Counted from the first letter of the stretch, positions 33,219 through 43,400 are shown. The stretch: DNA of 64,000 nt from Selenomonadaceae bacterium (GCA_017527075.1 JAFXQM010000019.1:62001-126000), one strand, 5' to 3'. Notes: generated from the sequence alone by a model not told the origin. Translations and numbers: made by a program.

Positions 33219-33877
33219 TGAGCGCGCCTCCTGTCCGTCAGGTGGAAAATGCCGTAGACCAGATAACTCAGCGCGAGGTAAATTATCATGCCGCCAATAA
33301 TTGTAATCATCGGTTGCATGGTGCGCGAGGCGGTGTTGTTAATCACGCGGGTCAAATCGGTAATCGTGACGTAACCGACGACACTCGTCCACTGAATCAG
33401 ATTGACGACGGTCGATTGGTAAACGGGCTTGGCGATTCGCGCGAGCTGCGGGAGCGTGACGAGTTTGAACGCCTGCCACTTCGAGAAGCCGAGCGTCCGA
33501 GCCGCCTCCACTTGTCCCTTGTCCAAAGCCATGAGTGCCGAGCGCAAAAGTTCAGCGACGTGCGCCGCCGTGTGCATTGCGAAAGTTATCACCGCCACGA
33601 GAATCGGACTCATGCCCGTGCGCGCGAATATTCCGTAGAAAAAGAGCATGAGCAACATCAGCACCGGCGAGCCGCGGATTATTGAAATGTAAACTTGCGC
33701 GGCGATTTTGAGCGGCTTGATATTCCCGACGCGAAAAAAACACAGCAACGAGCCGAGCAAAGTTCCGAGCAGGAGTGACAGCGCGGAAATTTGCACCGTC
33801 ACCCACAGCCCGTTCAAAATTGTCAGCCAGCTGCCGTCTTTGATGAAAATCTTGTAAAGTAAATCCGTGAATCCCAT
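33215..33877 (-). CDS. Polar amino acid ABC transporter permease
   Basis: This 220-residue HisMQ-type permease has about five membrane segments, the amino-terminal GLWVTVQISALSLLLGTLLG, and the EAA loop EAARTLGFSKWQAFKLVTLPQ that contacts the ATPase. It is the only permease of the operon and would act as a homodimer serving six binding proteins. Confidence 0.9.
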   Translation of the reverse strand: MGFTDLLYKIFIKDGSWLTILNGLWVTVQISALSLLLGTLLGSLLCFFRVGNIKPLKIAAQVYISIIRGSPVLMLLMLFFYGIFARTGMSPILVAVITFAMHTAAHVAELLRSALMALDKGQVEAARTLGFSKWQAFKLVTLPQLARIAKPVYQSTVVNLIQWTSVVGYVTITDLTRVINNTASRTMQPMITIIGGMIIYLALSYLVYGIFHLTDRRRAQ

Positions 33878-33881
33878 CAGC

Positions 33882-34739
33882 TTATTTCTTTTCGCTTTCC
33901 TTAAAAATTATGTGAGTAATTTTATCCCGATAGTAGGGGTCAGTCAAAATAATTCCCGAAGGTTTGTCGGTGTCGGCGGGGATAATTTCGCTGACGGGGA
34001 CAATCGCCCAGAAAACCACGTCCACTTGCTTGGAGGTCAAAGCTGCCGCGCGTGCGCCGCTGTCGATTGTCACGAGTTCGATATTTTTCAACGTGCGGTT
34101 ACCAATCTCCGCGAGGACAGCCGTGTTGAAACCTGCGGGCTTGCCGTCCGCGCTGACGTAATCAAGGGGAGGCAGGTCGCCGGTGACTGCAACTTTAATC
34201 GTGTCCGCGCTGTCGAAGTGCGGCATGTCGATAACGGGCGGTTCGCCCTCCGTGTTGATGTCAGTGATGTATTCCTTCGTCAGGCGGTCAAGCGTGCCGT
34301 CGCTCGTCATCTCTTTAATAACTTTGTTCAGCGAGTCTTTGAGCTCGGTTTCGTCGTCGCGCAGGGCGAAGCAGAATGAATCGACGAATTCCAGCGAGTG
34401 GTCTTTGAGCACCTGGTAGCGCGGGTCTTTGGCAATCATGTAACGCGCCACGGAACGATAAGTGCTTATCTCGTCGATTTGCTTGGACTGCAAAGCCATC
34501 TGCATGGCATTGAGGTTATCGAAGAAAACGGGCGTGTGCGAAGAAATTTTCACGTCGAGAGTGCCTTCGACCTTTTTCATGAACTCGCCGAAATTTTCTT
34601 CGCTGGCGTTGAGGCGGGTAATCATTCCGAGTTTAATCTTGCCGGCGTCTTCGGCAGCTTTTTTCTCCTCTCCGCCGCCGCCGCAGCCCGTCATCAAAAT
34701 CAGCGAGCAAATCATCAGCAAGGCAAAAATTTTTCTCAT
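33882..34739 (-). CDS. Substrate-binding lipoprotein, array member 6 (nearest permease)
   Basis: This 285-residue lipoprotein has lipobox LILMTGC and a Gly-rich linker. The first half reads IKLGMITRLNAS, DNLNAMQMALQSKQID and a DSFCFALRDD...TSDGTLDRLTKEYI segment. The second half has TIKVAVTGDLPPLDYVSADGKPAGFNTAVLAEI and RAAALTSKQVDVVFW. The GDLPP motif normally sits at the mature N-terminus of family-3 binding proteins, so the domain order looks permuted. AAGGAG precedes the ATG. Confidence 0.85.
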   Translation of the reverse strand: MRKIFALLMICSLILMTGCGGGGEEKKAAEDAGKIKLGMITRLNASEENFGEFMKKVEGTLDVKISSHTPVFFDNLNAMQMALQSKQIDEISTYRSVARYMIAKDPRYQVLKDHSLEFVDSFCFALRDDETELKDSLNKVIKEMTSDGTLDRLTKEYITDINTEGEPPVIDMPHFDSADTIKVAVTGDLPPLDYVSADGKPAGFNTAVLAEIGNRTLKNIELVTIDSGARAAALTSKQVDVVFWAIVPVSEIIPADTDKPSGIILTDPYYRDKITHIIFKESEKK

Positions 34740-34750
34740 TCAATCATCTC

Positions 34751-34800
34751 CTTAGGAGTGAGGAGTTAGGAGTTAAAATCCCTTATCCCTTTATCCTTGT
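34751..34800. repeat. Heptad repeat, TTAGGAG type, with opposite arm
   Basis: TAGGAGTGAGGAGTTAGGAG is followed by ATCCCTTATCCCTTTATCC, which can fold back on it imperfectly. It lies between array members 5 and 6. Confidence 0.7.
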
Positions 34801-35630
34801 CCCTTTATTTTGACGTGGGCGACTTCGTCCGTGAAGTAGGGCTCCGTGACAATCGCGTCGTCGGGCTTGTCCAAATTTTGCGGGACAATCGTTTCGTCGA
34901 GCGGCACCGTCACCCAAAAGATAACGTCGACTTGCTTGGAGGACAGAGCGGCGGTTCGGGCTCCGCCGGCGACCTGCACGAGCTCAAAATTTTTCCCGAC
35001 GATTTTACTTATCGCGGAAAGCAGAGCCGTGTTGAAGCCCGCAGGTTTTCCGTCGGCGGTGACGTAATCGAGCGGCGGCAGGTCACCCGTCACCGCAACC
35101 TTAATCGTGGGTGCTCCGTCGAAGTGCGGCATATCAACGGCGGGCGGCTCCTCGTTCTCGTCAATGATGTAAATTTTCGTGAGGCGAGCAAGCGTGCCGT
35201 CGAGTTTGAGTTTCAAAATCGCATCGTCGAATTCTTTTTTGAGTTCAGAATCTTCCGCGCGCACGGCACAGCAGAACTCGTCGGTGATTTTCGGGGCGTA
35301 GAGGTCGGTAAGTTCAAAGCTGTCGTTGCGCGTGATTAGATAATCAGCCACGCTTCGATAAGTGCTCATCTCGTCAATCTGTCCGGCGTGGAGTGCGGCA
35401 ATCATCGAGTTAATGTTGTCGAAGAAAATGTGTTTGTGCACGGGGATATCGGAGTTGGGGTTCGCTTTCGAGTAGACACTCTCAATGTAATCGTCCAGCA
35501 ATCGTTCGCTGATGTTGAGGCGGGTAATCATGCCGAGCCGAATTTCTTGCCCGTCGGAAATTTTTTCTCCGCCGCAACCCGTCAGCAGAATCAGTGAGCA
35601 AATCATCAGCAGAGCAAAAAATTTTTTCAT
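34791..35630 (-). CDS. Substrate-binding lipoprotein, array member 5
   Basis: This 279-residue paralogue has lipobox LILLTGC. It shows the same order of parts: IRLGMITRLNIS, DNINSMIAALHAGQIDEM, DEFCCAVRAEDSELKKEF, then GDLPPLDYVTADGKPAGFNTAL and RTAALSSKQVDVIFW. It differs from its neighbours mostly in the first half (residues 50-120), where the ligand site of this half is expected. It is followed by heptad repeats (34751-34790). Confidence 0.85.
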   Translation of the reverse strand: MKKFFALLMICSLILLTGCGGEKISDGQEIRLGMITRLNISERLLDDYIESVYSKANPNSDIPVHKHIFFDNINSMIAALHAGQIDEMSTYRSVADYLITRNDSFELTDLYAPKITDEFCCAVRAEDSELKKEFDDAILKLKLDGTLARLTKIYIIDENEEPPAVDMPHFDGAPTIKVAVTGDLPPLDYVTADGKPAGFNTALLSAISKIVGKNFELVQVAGGARTAALSSKQVDVIFWVTVPLDETIVPQNLDKPDDAIVTEPYFTDEVAHVKIKGQG

Positions 35631-35655
35631 CTTGTCACCTTCGCCGAGCCGTCAC

Positions 35656-36477
35656 TTATTTTTTCCCCTTGCGCAATTTCATCAGGACGAGTTTATCCGC
35701 GAAGTAGGGCTTGGTCAGAATCGCGCCCGGGGGTTTGTCAAAATCGGGCGGAAAAATTTCCGAGCCTTCGGGGGTGACCGCCCAAAAGACGACGTCGACT
35801 TTGCCCGAAGCCAAAGCCGTCGCGCGTGCACCGCCGTCGATTTGCACGAGGACAAAATTTTTTTCGATACGCTTACTTATCTCGGCGAGCAGAGCGGTAT
35901 TGAAGCCCGAAGGTTTTCCGTCGGGGCGAATGAAATCGAGCGCGGGCAAGTCGCCCGTCACGCCGATTTTGACCATGGACTTGTTGTAGAATTCGGGCAG
36001 TTGAATGACGGGCGGCGCGTGCCTGAAATGAATTTCGGCAATGTATGTTTTCACGAGAGCTGAAAGCGTGCCGTCGGCAGTCATCTCGGAAATTGCGTCG
36101 TCGAATTCTTTTTTCAGCGCAACGTCTTCCTCGCGCATGGCACAACAGAAAACGTCGCTCATCGGGGGAGAAACCACTTCGTATTCAAATTCGGGGTTAG
36201 TGTCGACGAAATATCTTGCGACGGTCTCGTAAGCACTCACGGAATCGACTCGCCCCGACTGAAGAGCCGCAATCAAGGAATTCACGTTCGGGAAGAAAGT
36301 AAATTCGTAAGTCAAATTGTCTTTGCGGCTTTTCGTGAACTCATTGTAGAATTGATTGAAGTCGTCCTCGGTGACATTGGTATATTCAATCACGCCGACT
36401 CGATGAACAACTTTATCCGAGCCGCAACCCGTCAGAAAAATTGCCGCGCAGATTATCGCTAAAAAAAACTTCTTCAT
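35656..36477 (-). CDS. Substrate-binding lipoprotein, array member 4
   Basis: This 273-residue paralogue has lipobox IFLTGC and no Gly-rich linker. The most divergent first half of the set (HRVGVIEYTNVTEDDF, NVNSLIAALQSGRVDS) is followed by the shared GDLPALDFIRPDGKPSGFNTALLAEISKR and RATALASGKVDVVFW. It has no clear ribosome binding site; the gene starts 9 bases after the previous stop, so it may rely on coupling. Confidence 0.85.
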   Translation of the reverse strand: MKKFFLAIICAAIFLTGCGSDKVVHRVGVIEYTNVTEDDFNQFYNEFTKSRKDNLTYEFTFFPNVNSLIAALQSGRVDSVSAYETVARYFVDTNPEFEYEVVSPPMSDVFCCAMREEDVALKKEFDDAISEMTADGTLSALVKTYIAEIHFRHAPPVIQLPEFYNKSMVKIGVTGDLPALDFIRPDGKPSGFNTALLAEISKRIEKNFVLVQIDGGARATALASGKVDVVFWAVTPEGSEIFPPDFDKPPGAILTKPYFADKLVLMKLRKGKK

Positions 36478-36486
36478 GCTGTAAAC

Positions 36487-37365
36487 TTACTTTTTGAGTT
36501 GGAGATGTTCGACGCTGTCTTTGAAGTAAGGATTGGAGAGTTCGACGCCTTCGGGCTTATCGAGGTCTGCGGGAACTTTTTCCATCGTGGGCACAGTCAC
36601 CCAGAAGACCACGTCGATTTGTTTGGAGCTGAGAGCCGCCGCGCGCGCGCCGCTGTCGATGTCGACGATTTCAACATTTTTGCCGGAACGCTTTGCAATT
36701 TCGGAGAGGAGAGCGGTGTTGAAGCCTGAAGCTTTGCCGTCCGCGCTGACATAATCGAGGGGCGGCAGGTCGCCGGTGACACCGACTTTAATCGTGTCCG
36801 CGCCGTCGGTCATGGGGATTTCAACTGCGGGGGGAACTTGACCTTTGTCGACGTTGACGATGTATTCGGCGGCGAGTTTTTCGAGCGAGCCGTCAGCTTT
36901 CATTTCGTCGAGGGCTTTATCGAGGTCAGCCTTGAGCGCGGCATCTTCCTTGCGCACGGCGAAGCAGAAATTGTCGCTGAGAGTTTTGAGGGTGAGTTCA
37001 GGGACGTTTTCATATTTGTCGTTGTTGGCGATGAGATATTCGGCGACGCTCTTATACAAGCTGATTTGGTCGACGCTGCCCGATTCGATACCCATCTGCA
37101 TGAGGTTGAGGCTGTCATAATATGTCGGCACGTAATGAGTGACTTTGACGCCCGAATCTTCCTGCACCATTTTCAAAATTTCATCCATGCGCTGTTCGGT
37201 GGCGTTGAGGTGTCTTATCATGCCGAGCCTGATGTCGCCCTTTTCACCGGCGGGAGCGGCAGGTTTTTCGGCAGCGGGTTTATCGCCTCCGCCGCCGCAG
37301 CCCGTGAACAATGCGCCCGCCATCATGCAGGACAAGAAAACCTTTGCAACCTTTTTGAACTTCAT
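36487..37365 (-). CDS. Substrate-binding lipoprotein, array member 3
   Basis: This 292-residue paralogue has lipobox ALFTGC, then a Lys/Pro/Ala linker. It shows IRLGMIRHLNATEQRMDEI, DSLNLMQMGIESGSVDQ, DNFCFAVRKEDAALKADLDKA, then GDLPPLDYVSADGKASGFNTALLSEI. GGAGG precedes the ATG. An elaborate heptad hairpin (37388-37475) separates it from the upstream member. Confidence 0.85.
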   Translation of the reverse strand: MKFKKVAKVFLSCMMAGALFTGCGGGGDKPAAEKPAAPAGEKGDIRLGMIRHLNATEQRMDEILKMVQEDSGVKVTHYVPTYYDSLNLMQMGIESGSVDQISLYKSVAEYLIANNDKYENVPELTLKTLSDNFCFAVRKEDAALKADLDKALDEMKADGSLEKLAAEYIVNVDKGQVPPAVEIPMTDGADTIKVGVTGDLPPLDYVSADGKASGFNTALLSEIAKRSGKNVEIVDIDSGARAAALSSKQIDVVFWVTVPTMEKVPADLDKPEGVELSNPYFKDSVEHLQLKK

Positions 37366-37387
37366 TTTGTAAGACCTCCGTTTTTTT

Positions 37388-37475
37388 TAGGAGTTAGGAG
37401 TGAGGAGTTAGGAGTGAGGAGTTGACTTCCCTAAATCCCAAATCCTAAATCCTAAATCCTAAATCCTAAATCCTA
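37388..37475. repeat. Inverted heptad repeats (TTAGGAG then CCTAAAT)
   Basis: Five 7-base units of TTAGGAG/TGAGGAG are followed, after a short spacer, by six or seven units of CCTAAAT/CCCAAAT. The two arms pair with one mismatch per unit to give a long imperfect hairpin between array members 2 and 3. Confidence 0.85.
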
Positions 37476-38348
37476 TTTATTATCTTTGAGCTTCACGACT
37501 GCAACGTCGTCCTTGAAGTAGGGCATGGACAGTTCCAGACCTTCGGGCTTATCGATATCGATTGGCACCTCTTGACCGACGGGCAGAATGACCCAGAACA
37601 CCACGTCAATCACCTTGGAGGTCAAAGCCGCCGCGCGCGCGCCCGTGTCCACCTGAACGAGTTCGATATTTTTGCCGATTCGTTTTGAAATTTCGGCGAG
37701 CAGAGCGGTATTGAATCCTGCGGGGGAGCCGTCGGGCAGAACCAAATCGAGCGGGGGCAAGTCACCCGTCACACCGACTTTAATCGTGTCCGCGCCTTCG
37801 ACCTTCGCGATTTCAACTTTGGGCGGAGCCTGACCCTTGCTGACGTTGGTGATGTATTCGTTGATGAATTTATCCAGCGTGCCGTCGGATTTCATCTCGT
37901 TGATTGCTTTGTCGAGTTCGGCTTTGAGGGCGGTGTCATCTTTGCGCACGGCGAAGCAGAAATAATCGCTGAGCTTGTTGAGTGCCTCGTTCGGGACGAT
38001 TTCAAATTTGCTGTTGTTGGCGACGAGATATTCGGCGACGCAGTTGTAAGTGCTGATTGCTTGAATTTCGCCCGACTCGATACCCATCTGCATGGCATTG
38101 AGGTTGTCGTAGAATTTGGGCAAGTGCTTCTGAGCTTTGAGCCCGAATTTTTCCGCGACGCCGTCGAGTATGCCGCCCATTTTTTCTTCGTCGGTGTTGA
38201 GGCGGGTCGCCATGCCGAGCTTGAGTTCATTGGCCGAGAAATTGTCGGCGGGCTTATCGACTGCAGGTTTGTCTTCGCCGCCGGAGCCGCCGGAGCAACC
38301 CGTGAACAGCAGAGCCGCCGCGCAGATTGTCGCCAGGAATTTTTTCAT
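37473..38348 (-). CDS. Substrate-binding lipoprotein, array member 2
   Basis: This 291-residue paralogue has lipobox LLFTGC. It shows LKLGMATRLNTDEEKMGGI, DNLNAMQMGIESGEIQ, DYFCFAVRKDDTALKAELDKA, then GDLPPLDLVLPDGSPAGFNTALLAEISKR and RAAALTSKVIDVVFW. GAGGG precedes the ATG. It is closest in sequence to members 1 and 3, as expected of recent tandem duplication. Confidence 0.85.
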   Translation of the reverse strand: MKKFLATICAAALLFTGCSGGSGGEDKPAVDKPADNFSANELKLGMATRLNTDEEKMGGILDGVAEKFGLKAQKHLPKFYDNLNAMQMGIESGEIQAISTYNCVAEYLVANNSKFEIVPNEALNKLSDYFCFAVRKDDTALKAELDKAINEMKSDGTLDKFINEYITNVSKGQAPPKVEIAKVEGADTIKVGVTGDLPPLDLVLPDGSPAGFNTALLAEISKRIGKNIELVQVDTGARAAALTSKVIDVVFWVILPVGQEVPIDIDKPEGLELSMPYFKDDVAVVKLKDNK

Positions 38349-38366
38349 ACAGACACCCTCTTTCAG

Positions 38367-39221
38367 TTAGGATTTAAGCTTAAGGTGAATGATTTCGTCG
38401 TGGAAGTAGGGCGTGCTGAGTTCGACACCTGCGGGTTGGTCAATGTCAGCGGGCAGGAATTCTCCGACGGGAACGATTGCCCAGAAAACCACGTCGATGT
38501 GTCCTTCCGCCAGAGCCGCCGCACGCGCGCCGCTGTCAATTTGAACCGGCTCAATATTTTTCCCGGAACGTTTGGCGATTTCGGCGAGCAGAGCCGTGTT
38601 GAATCCTGCGGGGGAATTGTCGGGCAAAATTAAATCGAGTGGGGGCAAATCACCCGTCACGCCGACTTTAATCGTGTCCGCGCCTTCGAAGTGCGGGATT
38701 TCGACTTTGGGCGGCGTCTTTTCTTTGTCGCGCACGTTGATGTATTCGTTGATGAGTTTGTCGAGCGTGCCGTCGGATTTCATCTCGTCGATTGCTTTGT
38801 CGAGCGCGGCTTTGAGGGCGGTGTCCTCGTCGCGCACGGCGAAGCAGAAATTGTCGGCGAGCCCCTTAATCCAATCGTCGTTGACTTTTTCAAACTCGTC
38901 GTTGTTTGCCATAAGATAATCGCCGACGCAGTCATAAGTGCTCATGACGTCGACCTTGCCCGCCTGCAAACCCGACTGCATGAGAGCCAAGTTATCGAAG
39001 AAGACCGGCACGTGATTGACGACCTTGGCGCGCGACTTCTCCTGCACTTTGAAAAGATATTCTTCCATTTGCTTTTCGCTTGCGTTGAGGTGACTTATCA
39101 TGCCGAGCTTGATTATCGTCGCCTGCGAATCTTTTTTCTCCGCGCCGCCGCCGTCCGAGCCGCAACCCGTGAGGAGAAAACTCGCCGCGCAAATTGCCGC
39201 AAAAATTTTCTTCATCCGCAA
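38367..39221 (-). CDS. Substrate-binding lipoprotein, array member 1 (first in operon)
   Basis: This 284-residue paralogue has lipobox FLLTGC. It shows IKLGMISHLNASEKQMEEY, DNLALMQSGLQAGKVDVM, DNFCFAVRDEDTALKAALDKA, then GDLPPLDLILPDNSPAGFNTALLAEI. The start is TTG 39221 (GGGAG 10 bases upstream) or ATG 39215. Being first, it should be the most abundant of the six. Confidence 0.85.
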   Translation of the reverse strand: MRMKKIFAAICAASFLLTGCGSDGGGAEKKDSQATIIKLGMISHLNASEKQMEEYLFKVQEKSRAKVVNHVPVFFDNLALMQSGLQAGKVDVMSTYDCVGDYLMANNDEFEKVNDDWIKGLADNFCFAVRDEDTALKAALDKAIDEMKSDGTLDKLINEYINVRDKEKTPPKVEIPHFEGADTIKVGVTGDLPPLDLILPDNSPAGFNTALLAEIAKRSGKNIEPVQIDSGARAAALAEGHIDVVFWAIVPVGEFLPADIDQPAGVELSTPYFHDEIIHLKLKS

Positions 39222-39242
39222 AAGTAAATCACTCCCTTTTTT

Positions 39243-39298
39243 TAGTTAGGAGTTAGGAGTTAGGAGTTGAAATTCTAACAGCTAACAGCTAACCGCTG
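39243..39298. repeat. Heptad repeats TTAGGAG and CTAACAG
   Basis: TTAGGAG occurs three times, followed by CTAACAGCTAACAGCTAAC. It fills the gap between mreB and the binding-protein array. No terminator with a clear T-run is seen here. Confidence 0.7.
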
Positions 39299-39299
39299 A

Positions 39300-40289
39300 T
39301 TAAAGTTTTTTGCTGAATTCAATCGCCTTGCCGGTGCCGATTGCCACACAGCTTAGCGGGTCGTCGGCGAGCATGGCGGGGATGTTCGTTTGCTTGCGAA
39401 TCAAATCAGCCAAGCCGTAAAGCATGGAGCCGCCGCCCGTCAAAATGATTCCGTGATCCATGACGTCGGCGGCAAGTTCGGGCGGAGTCTTTTCCAAAAC
39501 ACTTTTCACGCCCGCCACAATACTTTCCACCGAATCATGCAGTGCTTCGGCAATTTCATCCGAGCTGACGTTTACGGTCTTGGGCAAGCCGCTGACAACG
39601 TCGCGTCCGCGAACGGCAAGAGTCTCGCGCCGCGCCCCCGGATAAGCCGCGCCCACTTGGATTTTGATATTCTCCGCCGTGCGCTCCCCTATCATCAGGC
39701 TGTATTCTTTCTTGATGTAAAATTCTATGTCGCTGTCGAATTTGTCGCCCGCCACGCGCAAGCTCTCTCCGCAGACGATGCCGCCCAACGATATGACTGC
39801 CACGTCGCAGGTGCCCCCGCCAATGTCCACCACCATGGAACCCATCGGCTCGGATATATCTATGCCCGCGCCCAACGCCGCTGCTATCGGCTCTTCAATC
39901 AACTCCGTGCGCTTGGCTCCCGCTTGCTCTGCCGCCTCTTGCACCGCGCGCTTTTCCACGTCATTGACGCCCGTCGGCACACATATCATCACCTTCGGGC
40001 GGAAAAGAAAACTTCGCCCGATTACTTTTTCCAAAAAGTGGCGAATCATTGCTTCCGTCATTTCGTAATTGGCTATCACTCCGTCGCGCAGAGGACGTAT
40101 CGCCACGATATTGCCCGGCGTGCGACCTATCATATCTCGCGCCTCTTGCCCTATCGCCAAAATTTTGTCGTTGTCTTTGTCCAGAGCCACCACCGACGGC
40201 TCGCGCAACACTATTCCTTTTCCTTTGACGTATACCAATATATTTGCCGTGCCCAAATCTATTCCAACGCTCATCGACATCCCAAACAA
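39300..40289 (-). CDS. mreB: Rod-shape determining protein MreB/Mbl
   Basis: This 329-residue actin homologue shows GIDLGTANILVYVKGKGI (phosphate 1), EEPIAAALGAGID, VVDIGGGTCDVAVISLGG (phosphate 2) and GIILTGGGSMLYGL (adenosine). It forms filaments that guide lateral wall synthesis. The start is TTG 40289 or ATG 40280; GGGAG 9 bases before the TTG favours it. It stands alone without mreC/mreD, which fits an Mbl-type paralogue. Confidence 0.9.
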   Translation of the reverse strand: MFGMSMSVGIDLGTANILVYVKGKGIVLREPSVVALDKDNDKILAIGQEARDMIGRTPGNIVAIRPLRDGVIANYEMTEAMIRHFLEKVIGRSFLFRPKVMICVPTGVNDVEKRAVQEAAEQAGAKRTELIEEPIAAALGAGIDISEPMGSMVVDIGGGTCDVAVISLGGIVCGESLRVAGDKFDSDIEFYIKKEYSLMIGERTAENIKIQVGAAYPGARRETLAVRGRDVVSGLPKTVNVSSDEIAEALHDSVESIVAGVKSVLEKTPPELAADVMDHGIILTGGGSMLYGLADLIRKQTNIPAMLADDPLSCVAIGTGKAIEFSKKL

Positions 40290-40340
40290 ATTTCAAAACT
40301 CCCTTCCGCCGACGCATAAAAAACTTACAAAGCCGCCAGG

Positions 40341-40369
40341 ATTTTATCATGCTTTATTTTCATTTACAA
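40341..40369 (-). promoter_or_regulatory. Promoter of mreB
   Basis: On minus TTGTAA (40369-40364) and TAAAAT (40346-40341) are separated by 17 bases, about 50 bases before the start. Confidence 0.7.
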
Positions 40370-40495
40370 GCGGCAGTTCGACCAAGACCTGCTCAAGAAA
40401 TTTTTTCTGCCGCTCTATTTTATTCGCGCGGAAAATATTTTATAATGACGAAAAAATTTTTTGGCATTCGGTAAACGAGGAAAGGAGAGGTTTTC

Positions 40496-43400
40496 ATGGT
40501 CAAGGATGAATTTATCTTCAGCTTGCAGCGGTTCGCTTACGTTGAAAACTCCGCGAACAACACCCTGCTCAGCGGCACGAACGGAAAAGATAAAATTTTT
40601 AACAGCGGCTCCAACGTGACAATCGACACGAGCGCGGGCGACGATTCCATTTACAGCGGCGGTTCATTCGTTTCTATCGATTCAGGCGACGGCTCCGATA
40701 CCGTTCGCAACAGCGGCACGGCGACAATCAGCGGCGGCGACGGACACGATTACATTTACAACGTATTGAGTCACGGCGTTTCAATCAATGCGGGCGCGGG
40801 CGACGATTCAATTAAAAATGTCGACAGCTTCAAGCTGACAATCGCGGGCGGCGCGGGCAACGACCAAGTCACGCTTAACACGTCGGGCAACTTGATTGAA
40901 TATGCCGACGGCGACGGCTCAGATACCGTTTACGGCTTCAACGAATCGGACACGCTTTCAATCACGGGCGAATACTCCACGCAAACCAACGGCTCCGATG
41001 TCATTGTCAACGTCGGCTCAGGCTCAATCCTCCTCGTGGGCACGGCGGGCAAAGAGCTCAACATTAACAAAACCGTCGCGACCAAACTCATCACCCTCAG
41101 CGACGAGCGCGACGTTTTCTCCAATGACATGGCGGACGTGACGCTCAACGCTCTTGCCGGCAACGATGTGATTTCCAACTCAGCCTCTTCCGTGACGGTG
41201 GACGGCGGCGACGGCAACGACGACCTCGCCAATTACGCTTCCAACGTTTCACTCTTCGGCGGCGCGGGCAATGACGAATTTTGGAACGAATCCTCCAACG
41301 TGACAATCACGGGCGGCGCGGGCAAGGATACAGTTTGGACTAACAGCGGCTCCAACGTCGTGTTCACCTTCGCGGACGGCGACGGCGCAGATGTCATTTA
41401 CGGCTTCAACGCCACGAGCACTTTGCAAATCGGCGACGGTCTCGGCTCCTACTCCTCCACCGCGAGCGGCGACGATATCGTGGTCACTGTCGGCAAAGGC
41501 AGAGTCTCTCTCATGGGCGCGGCCTCTCTTTCTGCCGTCAACATTGCCGGCGAAGAAAGCAACAACGTCTGGCGACTCAGCGGCACCACTGCCACCTACG
41601 GCATGCCGAACAAAACTTTAATCACCGTCACGGGCGTAAAAAGTTTGGACGGGATTAAACTCAGCGGCTCGACCGTTATCGTCTCTCAGCCTGCGCTCAA
41701 CGACATGGACATCACTGTCAGCGACGGTTACGTCCTCAAGTTTGGCGAAGGCGTTGATAAACCCGACACGGAAAAAGTTTGGTCTCACGACGGAATGACG
41801 ACTGCCACTTACAATCAGGTGACGACGGCGGGTTATTCGCTGGCTGAAGATAAGAAATCCATTTCCTACACGAAGGCGGCGTCGAAAAATTTAATCACGG
41901 TCAGCGGAGTAAAATCCTCCGACGGATTGAAAGTCAGCACGAAAAATAAAACCGTCACGGTGTCGGCTTCCTCGCTCAACGATGAAAATATTTCAATCAG
42001 CGGCGACGATTATGCGCTCAAGCTCGGCTCCAACGTTGATAAACCTTCGACGGAAAAAATTTGGAGCCACGACGGCACGACTGCCACTTACGATTCGGTG
42101 ACGACCGCGGGTTACTCCCTCGCCGAAGATAAAAAATCAATTTCGTACACGAAGGCGGCGAGTAAAAATTTAATCACGGTCAGCGGCGTAAAATCTGTCG
42201 ACGGATTGAAAGTCAGCACGAAAAATAAAACCGTCACGGTGTCGGCCGCCTCACTCAACGATGAAAATATTTCAATCAGCGGCGACGATTATGCGCTCAA
42301 GCTTGCCTCCGACGTTTCCAAACCTTCGACGGAAAAATCTTGGAGCCTGAGCAAAAATACGGCGACCTACAAGCAGACGACGACCGAAGGATATACGCTC
42401 GAAGATAACGCGATAACCTATTCGGCTGAAGTTGAAACGACTTTGGCTTCGATTACGGGCGTGAAGTCAGTCGACGATTTGAAAGTGAGCGAGAAGAACA
42501 AGACGATAACCGTCCCTGCCGCGGCACTCAAGCAGACGCGCGTAACGGTGGGCGGCAATTACGAATTCAAAATGGAGTCGGACAAGGTGACGATAAGCGG
42601 CGGCGGCACGAACGACACAATCACGGCGCGCGGCGACAATGTCTCAGTGAGCGCGGGCGCAGGCAATGACTGCGTGGAAATGTCGGGCACGAAGGCGACA
42701 GTCACGGGCGGCGACGGCGCGGATGTCTTTGCGTTCAAGCGGCAGAATTTCGGCAACTACCTCATCACCGATTACGCGCAAGAGGACACGATTGAAATTG
42801 CGACGGGCACGGTGAGCAGAATCGCGGCGCGCGGCTCGGAAGTCATCTTCACGGTCGGCAACGGAAAAATTTCCGTGACGGGCGGCGCAGACAAAATCAT
42901 TTACAACGACGAGAGCGGACGCCACACTTTCCGCGCGGGCAGAGAAAATTTGACAATCGAAGACACTTTCGTCACGCTGACGAAAAATTATTCGGAGGGC
43001 AGCTTCGACATTGACGATTACGGCGGCGGGCAGCTTCGGACGGTGGACGCCTCAAAAGTTCCCGGGGACATCAACCTGAAGGGCAACGCGCTGATGAACA
43101 CATTGACGGGCGGCGGCGGCAACGATACGCTCACGGGCGGCAAAGGCAATGACAAACTCACGGGCGGCAAGGGAGCCGATACCTTCGTTTACAAATCGGG
43201 CGACGGCAACGACGTGATTGCCGATTATGACGAAGAGGACACGATTAAAATTACGTCGGGCACGCCGAAAATTTCCACGGAAGGCAACGACGTGGTCATC
43301 ACGGTGGGCAAAGGCAAAGTCACCGTGACGGGCGGAGCAGGCAAGCTCATCAAATACCTCGACGCCAAAGACGTTGAACATTTTTATCCCGCCGACCTCA

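Noticed and set aside
40896..43381. Several open frames on both strands inside the RTX-type gene
   Set aside because: They are by-products of its GC-rich repeats, with no ribosome binding sites and no family resemblance.
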